64,000 nucleotides of DNA from Mansonella perstans (lineage: Eukaryota > Nematoda > Chromadorea > Rhabditida > Onchocercidae). A program made the translations under genes and the position numbers. The stretch lies in the NCBI GenBank assembly GCA_037074765.1, contig JBAMDO010000055.1, forward strand, positions 124,001-188,000. The letters run 5' to 3'. The notes under the pieces were generated by a model, which ran no database searches, was not told the origin of the DNA, and was given only the letters and a program-made list of their open reading frames with translations. Positions 43,707-53,991 of the stretch are shown here, one piece after another (position 1 is the first letter of the stretch; each line of letters begins with the position of its first letter).

Positions 43707-46639
43707 ATGGCTGTATTAATAATGCTCACCGTTCTTGCAGTAATTCTTTCGCCATCTAAAAGCTTAGAACTCTTATCAAGACCATCCGGATCACAAGATT
43801 CACTTGAAGAACAATCTAAAGCGTCATCCGCTATCAAACAATCCTTACTGGAGAAATTAAACAAATATTCGGATGAAAGTTCACAAAAATTGGTAATGTT
43901 GAGGCCAAATAACATGTATCAAGACTATTTGCAAAGAGCTAACGAAAAGCATCAAAGAGATCTGATACATAGAGATCGATATAATACATCAGAGATCCAG
44001 CCATCTCATCGAACAATGTCAATGATCTCTGCAATGAACAGTCCAATATGGTCAAATGCAGAAATTCCAGAAGAAAGCGTCGAAAATTTGGACGCCTGGA
44101 AACAAATACGCGAAAGACGATTGCGTTTCTATAAAGTATAGAAGTTCAAAGATCGATTGTTATCAATCATCTTGATAAGAATGGATAATTTAAGAGACTG
44201 AAAATTTATTTGTTTATTGATTCACTTTTTAAATCACTTACTTCCCTGTATCGCATTTTAATTAACTTTAAAAAAGGTACTAATGTTGAAACTAGAATGA
44301 GCCAATCCTAAGCAAATAAGAATGAGCCAACAGAAAAAGGTCTAGAGTGATTATTTCAGTGTTATTCAATGAATTACTCATTGAATTAATTATTCTTGAC
44401 GTTTAATAAGTTTATCAATTGAACCAATCAAACAAATTTTGCATGTTCGCATTAATTCCCTAATTGAAAGTTAATTAATTTCTGCGTAGTGGTAATTAAT
44501 TCATTTAATAATTATAAGTAACGTTCCGGGAGAATACACTTGAAATGTAATTTTGAATTTTTTTTTTAAAATTTGTCATGTGTGCAAAGCGTACAATTAC
44601 AGGCATTCCGGAAGATTCGGAATTTGCAAAATAAACAAAAATATAATGAGGAAAAAAGCATTATGAATGCAAATAAACCTACTGATAACGTTGACAAGAT
44701 ATTTGTTTCAAATGACCAATACAGAAATTCAATCGATCCGGTTTTTCTTTATCACTGCTTTATTAGCTTCAATCATTTCCGCGAAAGTAATTTATAGTTA
44801 ATCAAAGAATTTGACTCAACAATTTGCACTTCTCAATCTAATCCTAAACTTTATTAGGAATTGCAAGTATAAATGATAAAAATGAATTGGTTAAAACTTA
44901 AGTGGAAGCGATAAATTTGCTTAATTTCGAATAAGCAATATTTCAAGGTTACAATTACTATAAGCATATTTCAGACTAATACCTCATTTAACGATTGGGA
45001 AACGTTCCTCATTGATTACGGAAAAGTGATGCCACAATACGTAAGTGTAAAGCTATTCTCTTTTTAAGTTCCAATATTAATTTTTGTTAGAAGCACGTAT
45101 ATATAAATTTATTTTTATACCGTCAATTAAAATTATCACAATCCTATCACTATCAGTACTTTCATTCTGAATATCATTATGATAATATAGCTATCATTTT
45201 CAGCCTCGAAGACGCGCAATATCGAGCGAATATGACACTACCGACACAAACAGTATGAGAAATCAGCTCTTGGAAATAAATGAATCAACTATGAGTAGCT
45301 TAGCTGAATACAATCCCCGAATTAGGCAAATATTTCCAGTCGTTAGAACTTCAGATCATTTCGCTACTGTAGTGTGATGATAATTTCTAGAATTCGTTCT
45401 GAGTTATGATTTATTGATTTATGCCGGATAGTTGCTGAATTTTTATTAGTATTTCAGGCATATGCAGTCATATCAGGCTGCAGAAAATCCATTCGATTAT
45501 CATCAACAGCATGCAACAAATTTGAATTCCGCGCAGCAAATGACTTATGATGAACATCTTCCGTCACTTCCAAATCCAAGAAATACAGAAGCATCACTGT
45601 ACACTGCAAAAGTGTATCCACCATCACAAAAACCTTACTTCACTGATTATCAATATAGAAATATGTATCAAAATACAGTTCCGAACAGTGAAAATTATCA
45701 AAAGTTCGGTGATCGATATGGAGGACGAGAAGGTTATGAACAACAACCAGCATCACTACCGTTGTCCAGTAATTACAATATTGATACAGTAGCAGCATAT
45801 ACGCCTGAAGTTAATGTAAGTTTTGTTTTATAGTTAATTCTTTCTCTCATATGCAGAGAAAGTATACATGTTTCAAATGAAATCTTCACCACTCTCTGTG
45901 TCATGTCAAAATGACATTTGCGACAATTGAAATACACATTTCATAATTTCATAAGTTTTTTAGAAGCAATTTACTTATCAAAAAAAAAAAAAAAAATAAT
46001 ACAATCAAAATAACTAACCTCAAAATTTATTTAGCTTGAGTGCACTGATCTTTCCTGTGAACCTGTTAATGCGAATCTATTTGATTTTGTTGAAGATGAA
46101 CTATGCAACAGTCCTCGTTTAAAACAGATCATTTTACAGGTAACTATAAATTATAACTAATCTATACATCAATTTTACTAATTAGTTCACGTAATATTTA
46201 ATACTTAATGAGATGTTTCATGTTATTTAGATCTATTAAACAATTTGAAAGATTTCAAATTAACATTTTGAAGCATGATTTGAATCTGCAATTCTAAGGA
46301 AATGATATTGCTTACTTAAAAAATAATAACTTGATAATTAGTAAATGAATCAAATTAAGCATATTGTGCATTTCTGATGCAATAGAAATTACTTTCAAGA
46401 ATATCGTGCGACATAATGCAGAAGCATCAAAGCAAGCTATCTACACTGTTTGTGAAGCAGAAATGGAGATACCCTGTAGTGTCATCTGTGGTACCGGTTT
46501 CTATAGCTATCTTGCTCGTGCAACTCAATTCTGTCTTGTTACTGCAATGGATATTAGCTGTTATGCATTTTTACCTGCTTGTGATTTCAATACAAATTTC
46601 CAGAAACGATGGATTAGAAGGTATCGTGCAAAGAACTGA
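43707..46639 (+). CDS. Secreted ground-like domain (Hedgehog-related) protein
   Basis: Seven exons: 43707-44135, 44603-44740, 44975-45040, 45204-45373, 45458-45815, 46035-46139, 46400-46639; about 501 residues. A signal peptide opens it (MAVLIMLTVLAVILS). A long polar middle follows, charged and helical at first, then rich in Gln, Tyr, Asn and Pro. The last ~90 residues are a ground-like domain: CNSPRLKQIILQNIV, then SKQAIY, a VIC, a GFYSYLA, a QFC and the closing CYAF. Ground-like proteins are secreted nematode relatives of Hedgehog N-domains linked to cuticle and apical matrix. An acceptor tttcag ends 11 bases before ATG, so spliced-leader addition is likely. Two points are uncertain. Exon 4 to 5 can splice as 45373/45458 or, in frame, 45368/45468. 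Exon 7 uses the acceptor tttcaag, required by phase. AATAAA is at 46678. Confidence 0.85.
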
Positions 46640-48106
46640 ACTTTCATATATTTAATTCATCTGAGTTTCATAAAATCAATAAAGCATTTTTTTATAATGC
46701 GTCCTGAAACTAACTATTAAAATCTAATCTCAATTTTTTTTAAATTTGTAATGTTAATGAGGATCTTTTATATTTAAATTAATGAATACATTTCCAGTTA
46801 TATTTACATTACTGCCGATATTTCTATAGAATTCGTTTTACTACGGTGATGATTATTTTCCCAAAATAACTGCTATTTATTATGTTATAGAAAAGAATAT
46901 TTATTAACAGTCTTGTGCGAGCAATTGGAGCAGTAGTCCCGTATGTTATAATTACTATTTATTCTAGCAGATAATTTGTTTCAAGTTTATCATTTGAACA
47001 GACATGGATATATTGTGCCATAGCTTGTTTAATACACTGAAAGTTGAATTCAACAAAATATGCCAAAATATAAAAATCTATTCAAAATTCAATTAACTAT
47101 CTACAACATTTCAAATTTCGAATTTGGGATTGGTAAAAAAAACTTGCCAGTAATATGATGACATTTCTCAACAAAATTTATTGAATAAATTTTCATACTA
47201 ATATTAGATTAATTTAAAAGTGTTAGATAGGTAAGAAAAAACTTATATTCAATCTCTAGCTCGAGGACTCATTTCTAACAAGAAATTAATGATAACAATA
47301 GAGAAAATTAAACAGCCAAAATGTAAAATAGCATAAATTATATCAAAAACATTAAAAAAATCAAAATCTCAAATTAAATAATAATAAATTGTCTATATCG
47401 AAGAAATGAAAGCTATACTTCCATCTCAAACTAGAAGAATACTGATGAGATCAACTCTGCGGCACCAAACGTGCCTTGAACAGCAATATAATCAGTAATT
47501 CAACTCATTCTTTTATTTCTGCGGCTTAAGAATTTTCAAAGTGTTTGATCAAGAACAAGTTAATGTTACTCTATGAACTATTCTATGAACTACTTAAAGT
47601 AAGCCAGATAAATAAATGGAAGGAAGAAATCTCAATAAAAAGTGAAACAATCCCTGAAAATCCAAAAAAAATGAACTCGAACAATAACTCTCGCTCTCCT
47701 CATCAGGTTTAGAATTCCGAGTTTCAAGGAAATCTGGAATACATTTGAAATGTCAAAAATTACTGCAAGGACAATAAAGTATTAAAGAAAAAACATTCAC
47801 AATCTGCAGTTTATGCATACATGTTGATTTCTTTTTTTGCTCAATTACGGAATGTCCAAACCATTATGAACGTTTTTTGTCGTACAATGTCAGCATTGTC
47901 CTGAAGAAAAAGATTTAAATCACGCCAATAAATTAATTATTTAACAGATAAATTTATTTATCTGGCCAAACTCAGAGATGAATGATATTTATAAATATTT
48001 ATGGTTTTTGAAATCCTTGAGAGATGAAATCAATGAGCTTCATCCAAATAAAATATGAAGATTAAGGCGAACAGAAAGAATTATATATTATTTTACAATA
48101 ATCACC
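46640..48106. other. Intergenic DNA between convergent genes
   Basis: About 1.5 kb of AT-rich sequence with the polyA signal of the ground-like gene at its left edge. If the minus-strand gene uses the donor at 48164, a last exon could lie here, but none was identified. Confidence 0.5.
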
Positions 48107-50415
48107 TTATTTTTTTAAAATTTGCTCCAGATAAAACGAGAAGTATATAACATGAAAAACATACTTGTAGAAACCACTCTGAACCCGCTGTCTCTTTGAT
48201 GCACGCATGTTGCCTGATTCATCAGATGAAGATTCCGTTGCACTATCTTCAATGTTGTTCTGAATAACTGGCGCATTAACATCGGTAGCTTTCGCCGAAT
48301 CACTGAGACGAAATACACTCTTAGCACACCTACGTTTCTTCGATGCTAAAGTACTGTCCATTTCTCCTGAATTTCTCATGTCTTTATTATCTTGTGCCTT
48401 TCCATTTTGTTGAGATTTAGAATTCATCGATCGGTCTGATGGAGAATTTGATGTTTTGGATCGTTTACGAAGTCCTGAAGTGCCCGCCAGCGGACCATTG
48501 ATAGGTGAAATCTTTTGTGAACTAGCCAGCTTTTTCCTTGCTATTTCAGCATCTGTTGAATACTCCCGTAAAATTCTTGGCATCTTACGAATTCGTTTCG
48601 GCTGGCTTTCGCCAGAATCCGATGTAATATTTTTGTCTGGTGTCATAATGTCCTCTTCACTTTTGATGGTTTTAGGATACATTTGCTTCGACATAACACC
48701 ATTTTCATTGTCTCGTTTTCTTTTATTGTCATCTGGTCCGAAACAATGGGCAAAGTCTGGAAAATACTCTGCAAATTTTTCGGGATATAAAAGCTTTGCA
48801 GTTTTGAATGCTCTTACAAGACGCTCCATTGCCAAATCTTCAATAGATGCAGTACTGCTACTCTTCTCTCGTTTAGTTTTCATCTTCTTTACTTTTTCTC
48901 GTTTTTGTGATTCCTTGATCCATTTCTCGGGAAGAATAAATTCTTCAAAATGCTGCTTTTGGGCATCGAGTACCTCTTTCGAAATGAGAAAAGCTTGCTT
49001 TATATTGTTCGCATCTCTCACGCGTTTTTTCAAGATACCTCCTTTTGTTCCGCAAGCAAAACTTTGTGATCTTGATGTTTCCTTCTTTGTTGTCAATGAG
49101 AATGAAAAGCGCCGTGATTTGCTACTTTTTTTAGAAGCAGAAGTATGCCGACCACATCGGGAACGTCGTTTGACGTTAAATGTTGGAACATCATTTTCAA
49201 ATCGATCTTTTTTAAAGCGTATTCGCTTATAGCCACTTCCACTTTTACTGGAGCCATCTGTTTCTAGACATCTGCTTGCAAAAGATCCCACAAGATTATT
49301 ACGATAACCTGAAAAATAAATTTCACGTTTAAACAACTGTTATGAAAGTTGCGCATCTAGTTTTTGTATTAACCAACGTATACGGAAATTTTGCTAGTCT
49401 ATCCACTTTCCATTCTACAACTCTTCGACAAAATGCAGAAGTGCATTACACATAACAAATAATAAATTCATAGCACTCACCCTGACCTTTGGCGAGCACA
49501 GCGTAATCAAGTATTTTACGTGGTCGACAACGTTCAGTTTTGTCCTTACTCGATTCTTCCACATCATTTAAAGCAACTTTAGATGGACGCGGGACAGTGT
49601 CATCAAGATCCAATAGTGTCTTCAAATCCTAAAAGAAGACAAAAGTTCGCATTTCATGCATGCATGCCATAAGCGGTACAACGCACATTGGAACAAATTT
49701 AAGCTTCAGGCGCAGTAAGATGGTCAGTAAATTTTCAGAAATGGTAAACCTCGTTCAATATGCATCAACCAGAAGACAACAGGTCTTTTGATTTCTCTGC
49801 CCTCCTCCCTTCCACAAAGAAGGTAAAGTCTAAGAGGTCGAAAACAATTAAAACATTAGAAGATGAGTTATTTCCATCACCTAAACTGTTATTTAAAAAA
49901 CTAAAAACCTTAGAACAAGTTGATGCAGCATTTTGGTATGAATTCTCAACAACTCCATTAAAATTTCCTTACAGTTGCTTATAATGCTTACAACTTTCTT
50001 GCATTTCAAATTTAAATATAAAATAATGAAGTCATAAAAATGATTTGTACTTGTTTAATTTGAATTGTATCAATCTACTAAACTTCAAAAAAGTTGAACT
50101 TACTTGTTCCATGTGCAATTTTTTGAATATCTGGGTCAATTTACGATCCTTCATTTCTCGATCTGGATCGAATGCTGATGATGGCTCTGGAAAAAGGGGA
50201 TGAATCATCATGAGTGATGGAAAATTCATAATTCCACAAATGTGACAAAAAATTCATAGTTTCACAAACTGTTAGAATCTCTTCCTATTTTCGTGCATTA
50301 ATTTTAATTGAAACTTGGGGCTGTTTATAAAAGAATTCAAATAATTACAAAAAATGAAATTAATCCCACAATTCTTACCATGAAGCACAGCGGTTCCCAC
50401 AATGCTCGGTTCCAT
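48107..50415 (-). CDS. Unknown basic, probably nuclear protein
   Basis: Four exons, 5' to 3': 50415-50379, 50186-50104, 49628-49481, 49308-48107; 489 residues with all phases matching. The N-terminal 90 residues are the most domain-like (EMKDRKLTQIFKKLHMEQ, then a TLLDLDD stretch and RPRKILDYAVLAKGQG). The large last exon is rich in Lys, Arg and Ser, with several nuclear-localisation-like clusters (KKRVR, NKRKRD, KKRR, KRQR). It also has a helical patch (EDLAMERLVRAFKTAKLLYP) and acidic Ser-rich spots near the C-terminus. A nuclear, chromatin or RNA-linked role is inference from composition only; no family was recognised. A strong donor-like AA|gtatgt at 48164 lies near the end, so the final ~19 residues may be replaced by a further exon. 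Confidence 0.8.
49760..49984 (+). CDS. Possible small gene nested antisense in an intron
   Basis: A 74-residue reading frame runs on the plus strand entirely within intron 2 (49629-50103) of the minus-strand nuclear-protein gene. The peptide is not low complexity: it has FDFSALLPSTKKVKSKRSK, then LEDELFPSPKLLFKKLKTLE, and an aromatic end. An acceptor-like ttttcag lies about 20 bases before the ATG, so spliced-leader addition is possible. A 16-codon upstream frame starts at 49741 and overlaps the start. The family is not recognised. It could be a real nested gene, one exon of a larger gene, or chance. Confidence 0.4.
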   Translation: MHQPEDNRSFDFSALLPSTKKVKSKRSKTIKTLEDELFPSPKLLFKKLKTLEQVDAAFWYEFSTTPLKFPYSCL

Positions 50416-51498
50416 TTCACATAAAAATTATGTTTAGCACTTGGGATTGAAATTTTCACTGAAAACTGATGCGAAGGTCGTAAGAAGTCCAACCTTTCGT
50501 CAATCGAAGTAAATTAATTCTAAATATCCGAAATCCTTTACAAATTACAATATATTTAATGATTCCAACGAATCGAAATATGAAATTTCATTTTAGAGCT
50601 TTATTAATAGACTCTTTATTGGGAGTCTAAACAATTACTTTGGATTTAAAAAGGTAAATCTTTTTGATATTGCAACATGTACATTTCATTTCAGTGCAAT
50701 AAAATTTGATACTGTTTAATACTTGACATTTAAAATCAAATACAAAACCTAATAACTGCTTTAAAATTATAAAGTCTCACTTACATATTCACTCTATATT
50801 TTGTTCACAAACAGATACATTACAAGTTCTATTCTGAGTCAAAATGATTCTGACTAATTTGAGACGAATTAATAATTTTAACAATTACAATAAATGAAAT
50901 GTCAAAAGAGCATGTCAATGAAAGTTTAAGCGATCATTGAATTTAATATCACAAGAAATTCTTGAAGACAAATACATTTTCAAGATATTACCTTTAATCA
51001 TATGTAAACTATATAAAGCGCAAAATAATTGAACGTAGGACAGGTATAATAAGAAACTATTTGATATATATATGTGTGTTCTTGTGTCATTATTAAACTA
51101 AATCTTTCCTATGGAAGACAAAATATAGGAAGGAAAGAGAAAGAAGGATGGCGGCAAAAAGTTCACTGAAGTTATAAGGCCATGGAAACCTTCCAAGTAT
51201 TATATTGATTGCGACCTGAACCATCTAACTGCAGTGCACACGAACTGTGCAAAAAGAGGATGAAATCGTCAGAGAAATTGCATCAAGTTGCTAAAGCATA
51301 ATATTATATAAAGTAGTATAGAATAAGAAGCAAAGCAAGTTGAAATAGTACCATATATTATGTGGTACTTTCGCCAGAACATATTTACAACAGTTACTTC
51401 AGTTGGAGTTTCATCTCGCTCTTCAAGATTTATGCACATTTTGGTCAGTTATTTGTTGAACAACTGACACATCCTTCTCTGGTTTCCCATGAATCTGT

Positions 51499-52044
51499 CG
51501 GTTCTCTTACTTCCATCCTTCATGAATCTAAACGGTTCTCTTCCGTCCTTCATGAATCTGTACGGTTCTCTTACTTCCATTCTTCATAAATCTGTACGGT
51601 TCTCTTCCATCCTTCATGAATCTAAACGGTTCTCTTCCATCCTTTATGAATCTGTACGATTCTCTTACTTCCATCCTTCATGAATCTGTACGGTTCTCTT
51701 CCATCCTTCATGAATCTAAACGGTTCTCTTCCATCCTTCATGAATCTGTACGGTTCTCTTACTTCCATCCTTCATGAATCTGAACGGTTCTCTTACTTCC
51801 ATCTTTCATGAATCTGTACGGTTCTCTTCCATCCTTCATGAATCTAAACGGTTCTCTTCCATCCTTCATGAATCTAAACGGTTCTCTTCCATCCTTCATG
51901 AATCTGTACGGTTCTCTTACTTCCATCCTTCATGAATCTGAACGGTTCTCTTACTTCCATTCTTCATGAATCTGTACGGTTCTCTTACTTCCATTCTTCA
52001 TGAATCTGTACGGTTCTCTTACTTCCATCCTTCATGAATCTATA
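51499..52044. repeat. Tandem array of 17 units, 30 and 34 bp, with higher-order pattern
   Basis: Every unit starts cggttctctt. The 34-bp form inserts actt after that point, giving acttccatcc. Unit lengths in order are 34, 30, 34, 30, 30, 34, 30, 30, 34, 34, 30, 30, 30, 34, 34, 34, 34. Together they sum to 546 bp, exactly matching the span. The last three bases of a unit are aaa, gta, gaa or ata and vary with unit type, so blocks such as 34gta-30aaa-30gta recur. A diverged 18th unit follows at 52045. Units are nearly identical, so the array is young. There are no unique spacers, so it is not a CRISPR array. Confidence 0.95.
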
Positions 52045-52539
52045 CAATTCTCTTACTTGTATCCTTCCCTTCGAATTGTATGCAATAATCTACTTAAGAA
52101 GTTCTAGCAAACCTTTTCAGGAAAAAACATGGCTACATTTCATCTCGTACCTTACGCTCATTCTTCCATTCCACAGTCATAAATAATCGACTTTATGTCA
52201 CAATTACAGTTTCTAAAAAGACAGTGGCAATTTTTGATTAATGGATACGGAATGGCTGTAGAAGAACAATGATAGCATCGATAATATCGCTGAGGTACGG
52301 CATATCTTATGGACGACTTCATTTCATACTTGAAGATATCTGCAATTCACACTATCGCACAGATCGTAGAGAATATCTGCACTAACGTGAATAGGAGGAA
52401 GTTCCAAAACAATAATTAAGCTATCTTGCATATCAATTACTTAATTACACTTAAAAATGCGACCTATCTTTACGTGTTATGACTTAATATACTTACCTGT
52501 GTTCTCCAGATCAATAATCACTATGAACAACAGGAACTG

Positions 52540-52720
52540 TTTTGACCTTTGGAAACGCTATAGCTATATGTTTCTACATGGTAAATATTGATCTATAGAA
52601 TCGTTTTGACCTTTGGAAACGCTATAGCTATATGTTCCTACATGATAAATATTGATCTATAGAATCGTTTTGACCTTTGGAAACACTATAGCTATATGTT
52701 TCTACATGATAAATATTGAT
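52540..52720. repeat. Three tandem copies of a 64-bp unit
   Basis: Copies start at 52540, 52604 and 52668 with ttttgacctttggaaac. Copies 1 and 2 differ at two or so positions. Copy 3 is truncated after aaatattgat. Within each unit is the near-palindrome tatagctata. No coding potential. Confidence 0.95.
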
Positions 52721-53758
52721 TCATGCAAAACCAATAAATAATCCTAATAGAGATACGATCAAATAATCTCTTCTTTTACTTCTTGAATCAAATTTAAAAA
52801 TTAATATTTCTATCTTAAAATTTTAATGAAGATAAACTCAGTGCTACTCTACTCCATTTAACTTTTACTCTTTTTACCTGTAATAAGTAAGTTATAACTA
52901 ATTAATACATATATGAAATGAGTAACAAACCTTTGATCGAGAAATTGTTCAAAAATCAATATATGGAAAGATTGCTTTGTTTTCCTTCGCACTTTTGAAG
53001 TGAAACGAAATTATAAGCTCTATGGAAACGTTTATGACGTGATCGGAAAAAGATATTTTAAGTATTTAATAAGTGTAAAAATAAGTAATTGATAGAAAAT
53101 ATAAGCTAATTAACAAGTAAACAATTAAAATTTATCCTTACATTCAATAAATGAAGCGTGTGCCCACAACTACCGAAAGAGATTACTTCGATATGCTCAT
53201 TAGGGAGTTGTCGAAAGGAAGGGCGGAGGAGAATATGTTGTGTCATATGATATTGGGTGGTGAAAGTTATGGAGGCAAACGTTATAAATACTTTCTCGAA
53301 TCTCATCTCAAATACTATTATCGCATTTAATGCGTTTGATATTTGAACAAAAATATTTGCTATATTTTTCTCACGGATTTCTCACGTGTATCACGTTTGT
53401 GAAAAGTGTATTTACGTTACTGTTGATTACTACTTCATGCAGATACTGAATATATTTTTGAAATGTTTCAAATTTTTAAGAGAAAAAATTTTTCTTAAAG
53501 AGAAGAAATTCTCAGAGAATATTGATTTCCTCGTAGAGTTTTTGTGAATAGAAAGAATACTACTAGTTGAAATGTTTTCTTTTAATTTAATTTAAATTAA
53601 CACAAAAAGGATTTGATTTCAGATTTAAAAAGTGATATTTAGAAGATATGAATGTGTGTATTTAGGTATCACGTAGGAATTACTGGATTTTGAATGACTA
53701 AGCACTTTGTCAAGTTATAACAGTTGATATGAAGTATTAAGATAGTGCTTGCTTACAG

Positions 53759-53807
53759 TATGGTTAATTATGGTTAATTAACTGGTTAATTAACTATGGT
53801 TAATTAT
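53759..53807. repeat. Short repeat of tggttaatta
   Basis: Four copies of ggttaatta, two followed by act, form a cluster of TTAATTAA palindromes about 190 bp before the NDUFS2 start. It may bind homeodomain-type factors (TAAT cores), but this is inference. Confidence 0.8.
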
Positions 53808-53991
53808 ATTATGAGTTGTGATTTTTTTTTTTGCATTAATATCATGTAGAAGCAGTACGCAGAACTAAATTGTTATCGAATATACAATTTTACTAAATGT
53901 TTAATGTATAATTTTAATAATTAACATAATTATCCATAATATAAACTATATTACAATTTAAATAAGCGAATTACAGAAGGCTTAATTGAAA

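Larger units (their letters stand above)
50416..53991. other. Intergenic DNA with two tandem repeat blocks
   Basis: About 3.6 kb between divergent genes (nuclear protein on minus, NDUFS2 on plus). It contains the 30/34-bp array, the 64-bp triple repeat and a TTAATTAA-rich repeat, each listed separately. Short open frames across the array are products of the repeat. An acceptor-like attacag ends about 16 bases before the NDUFS2 start codon. Confidence 0.65.

Noticed and set aside
48456..49232. 258-residue plus-strand open frame
   Set aside because: It is the antisense shadow of the large last exon of the minus-strand nuclear-protein gene, whose exon chain is phase-matched.
51362..51683. Open frames across the tandem array (repeated MNL.GSL.SF)
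   Set aside because: The frames come from the repeat itself. The 30/34 mix shifts the frame, so no long protein is maintained.
51499..52044. CRISPR-like array
   Set aside because: Units are directly adjacent with no unique spacers, and the genome is a eukaryote's.
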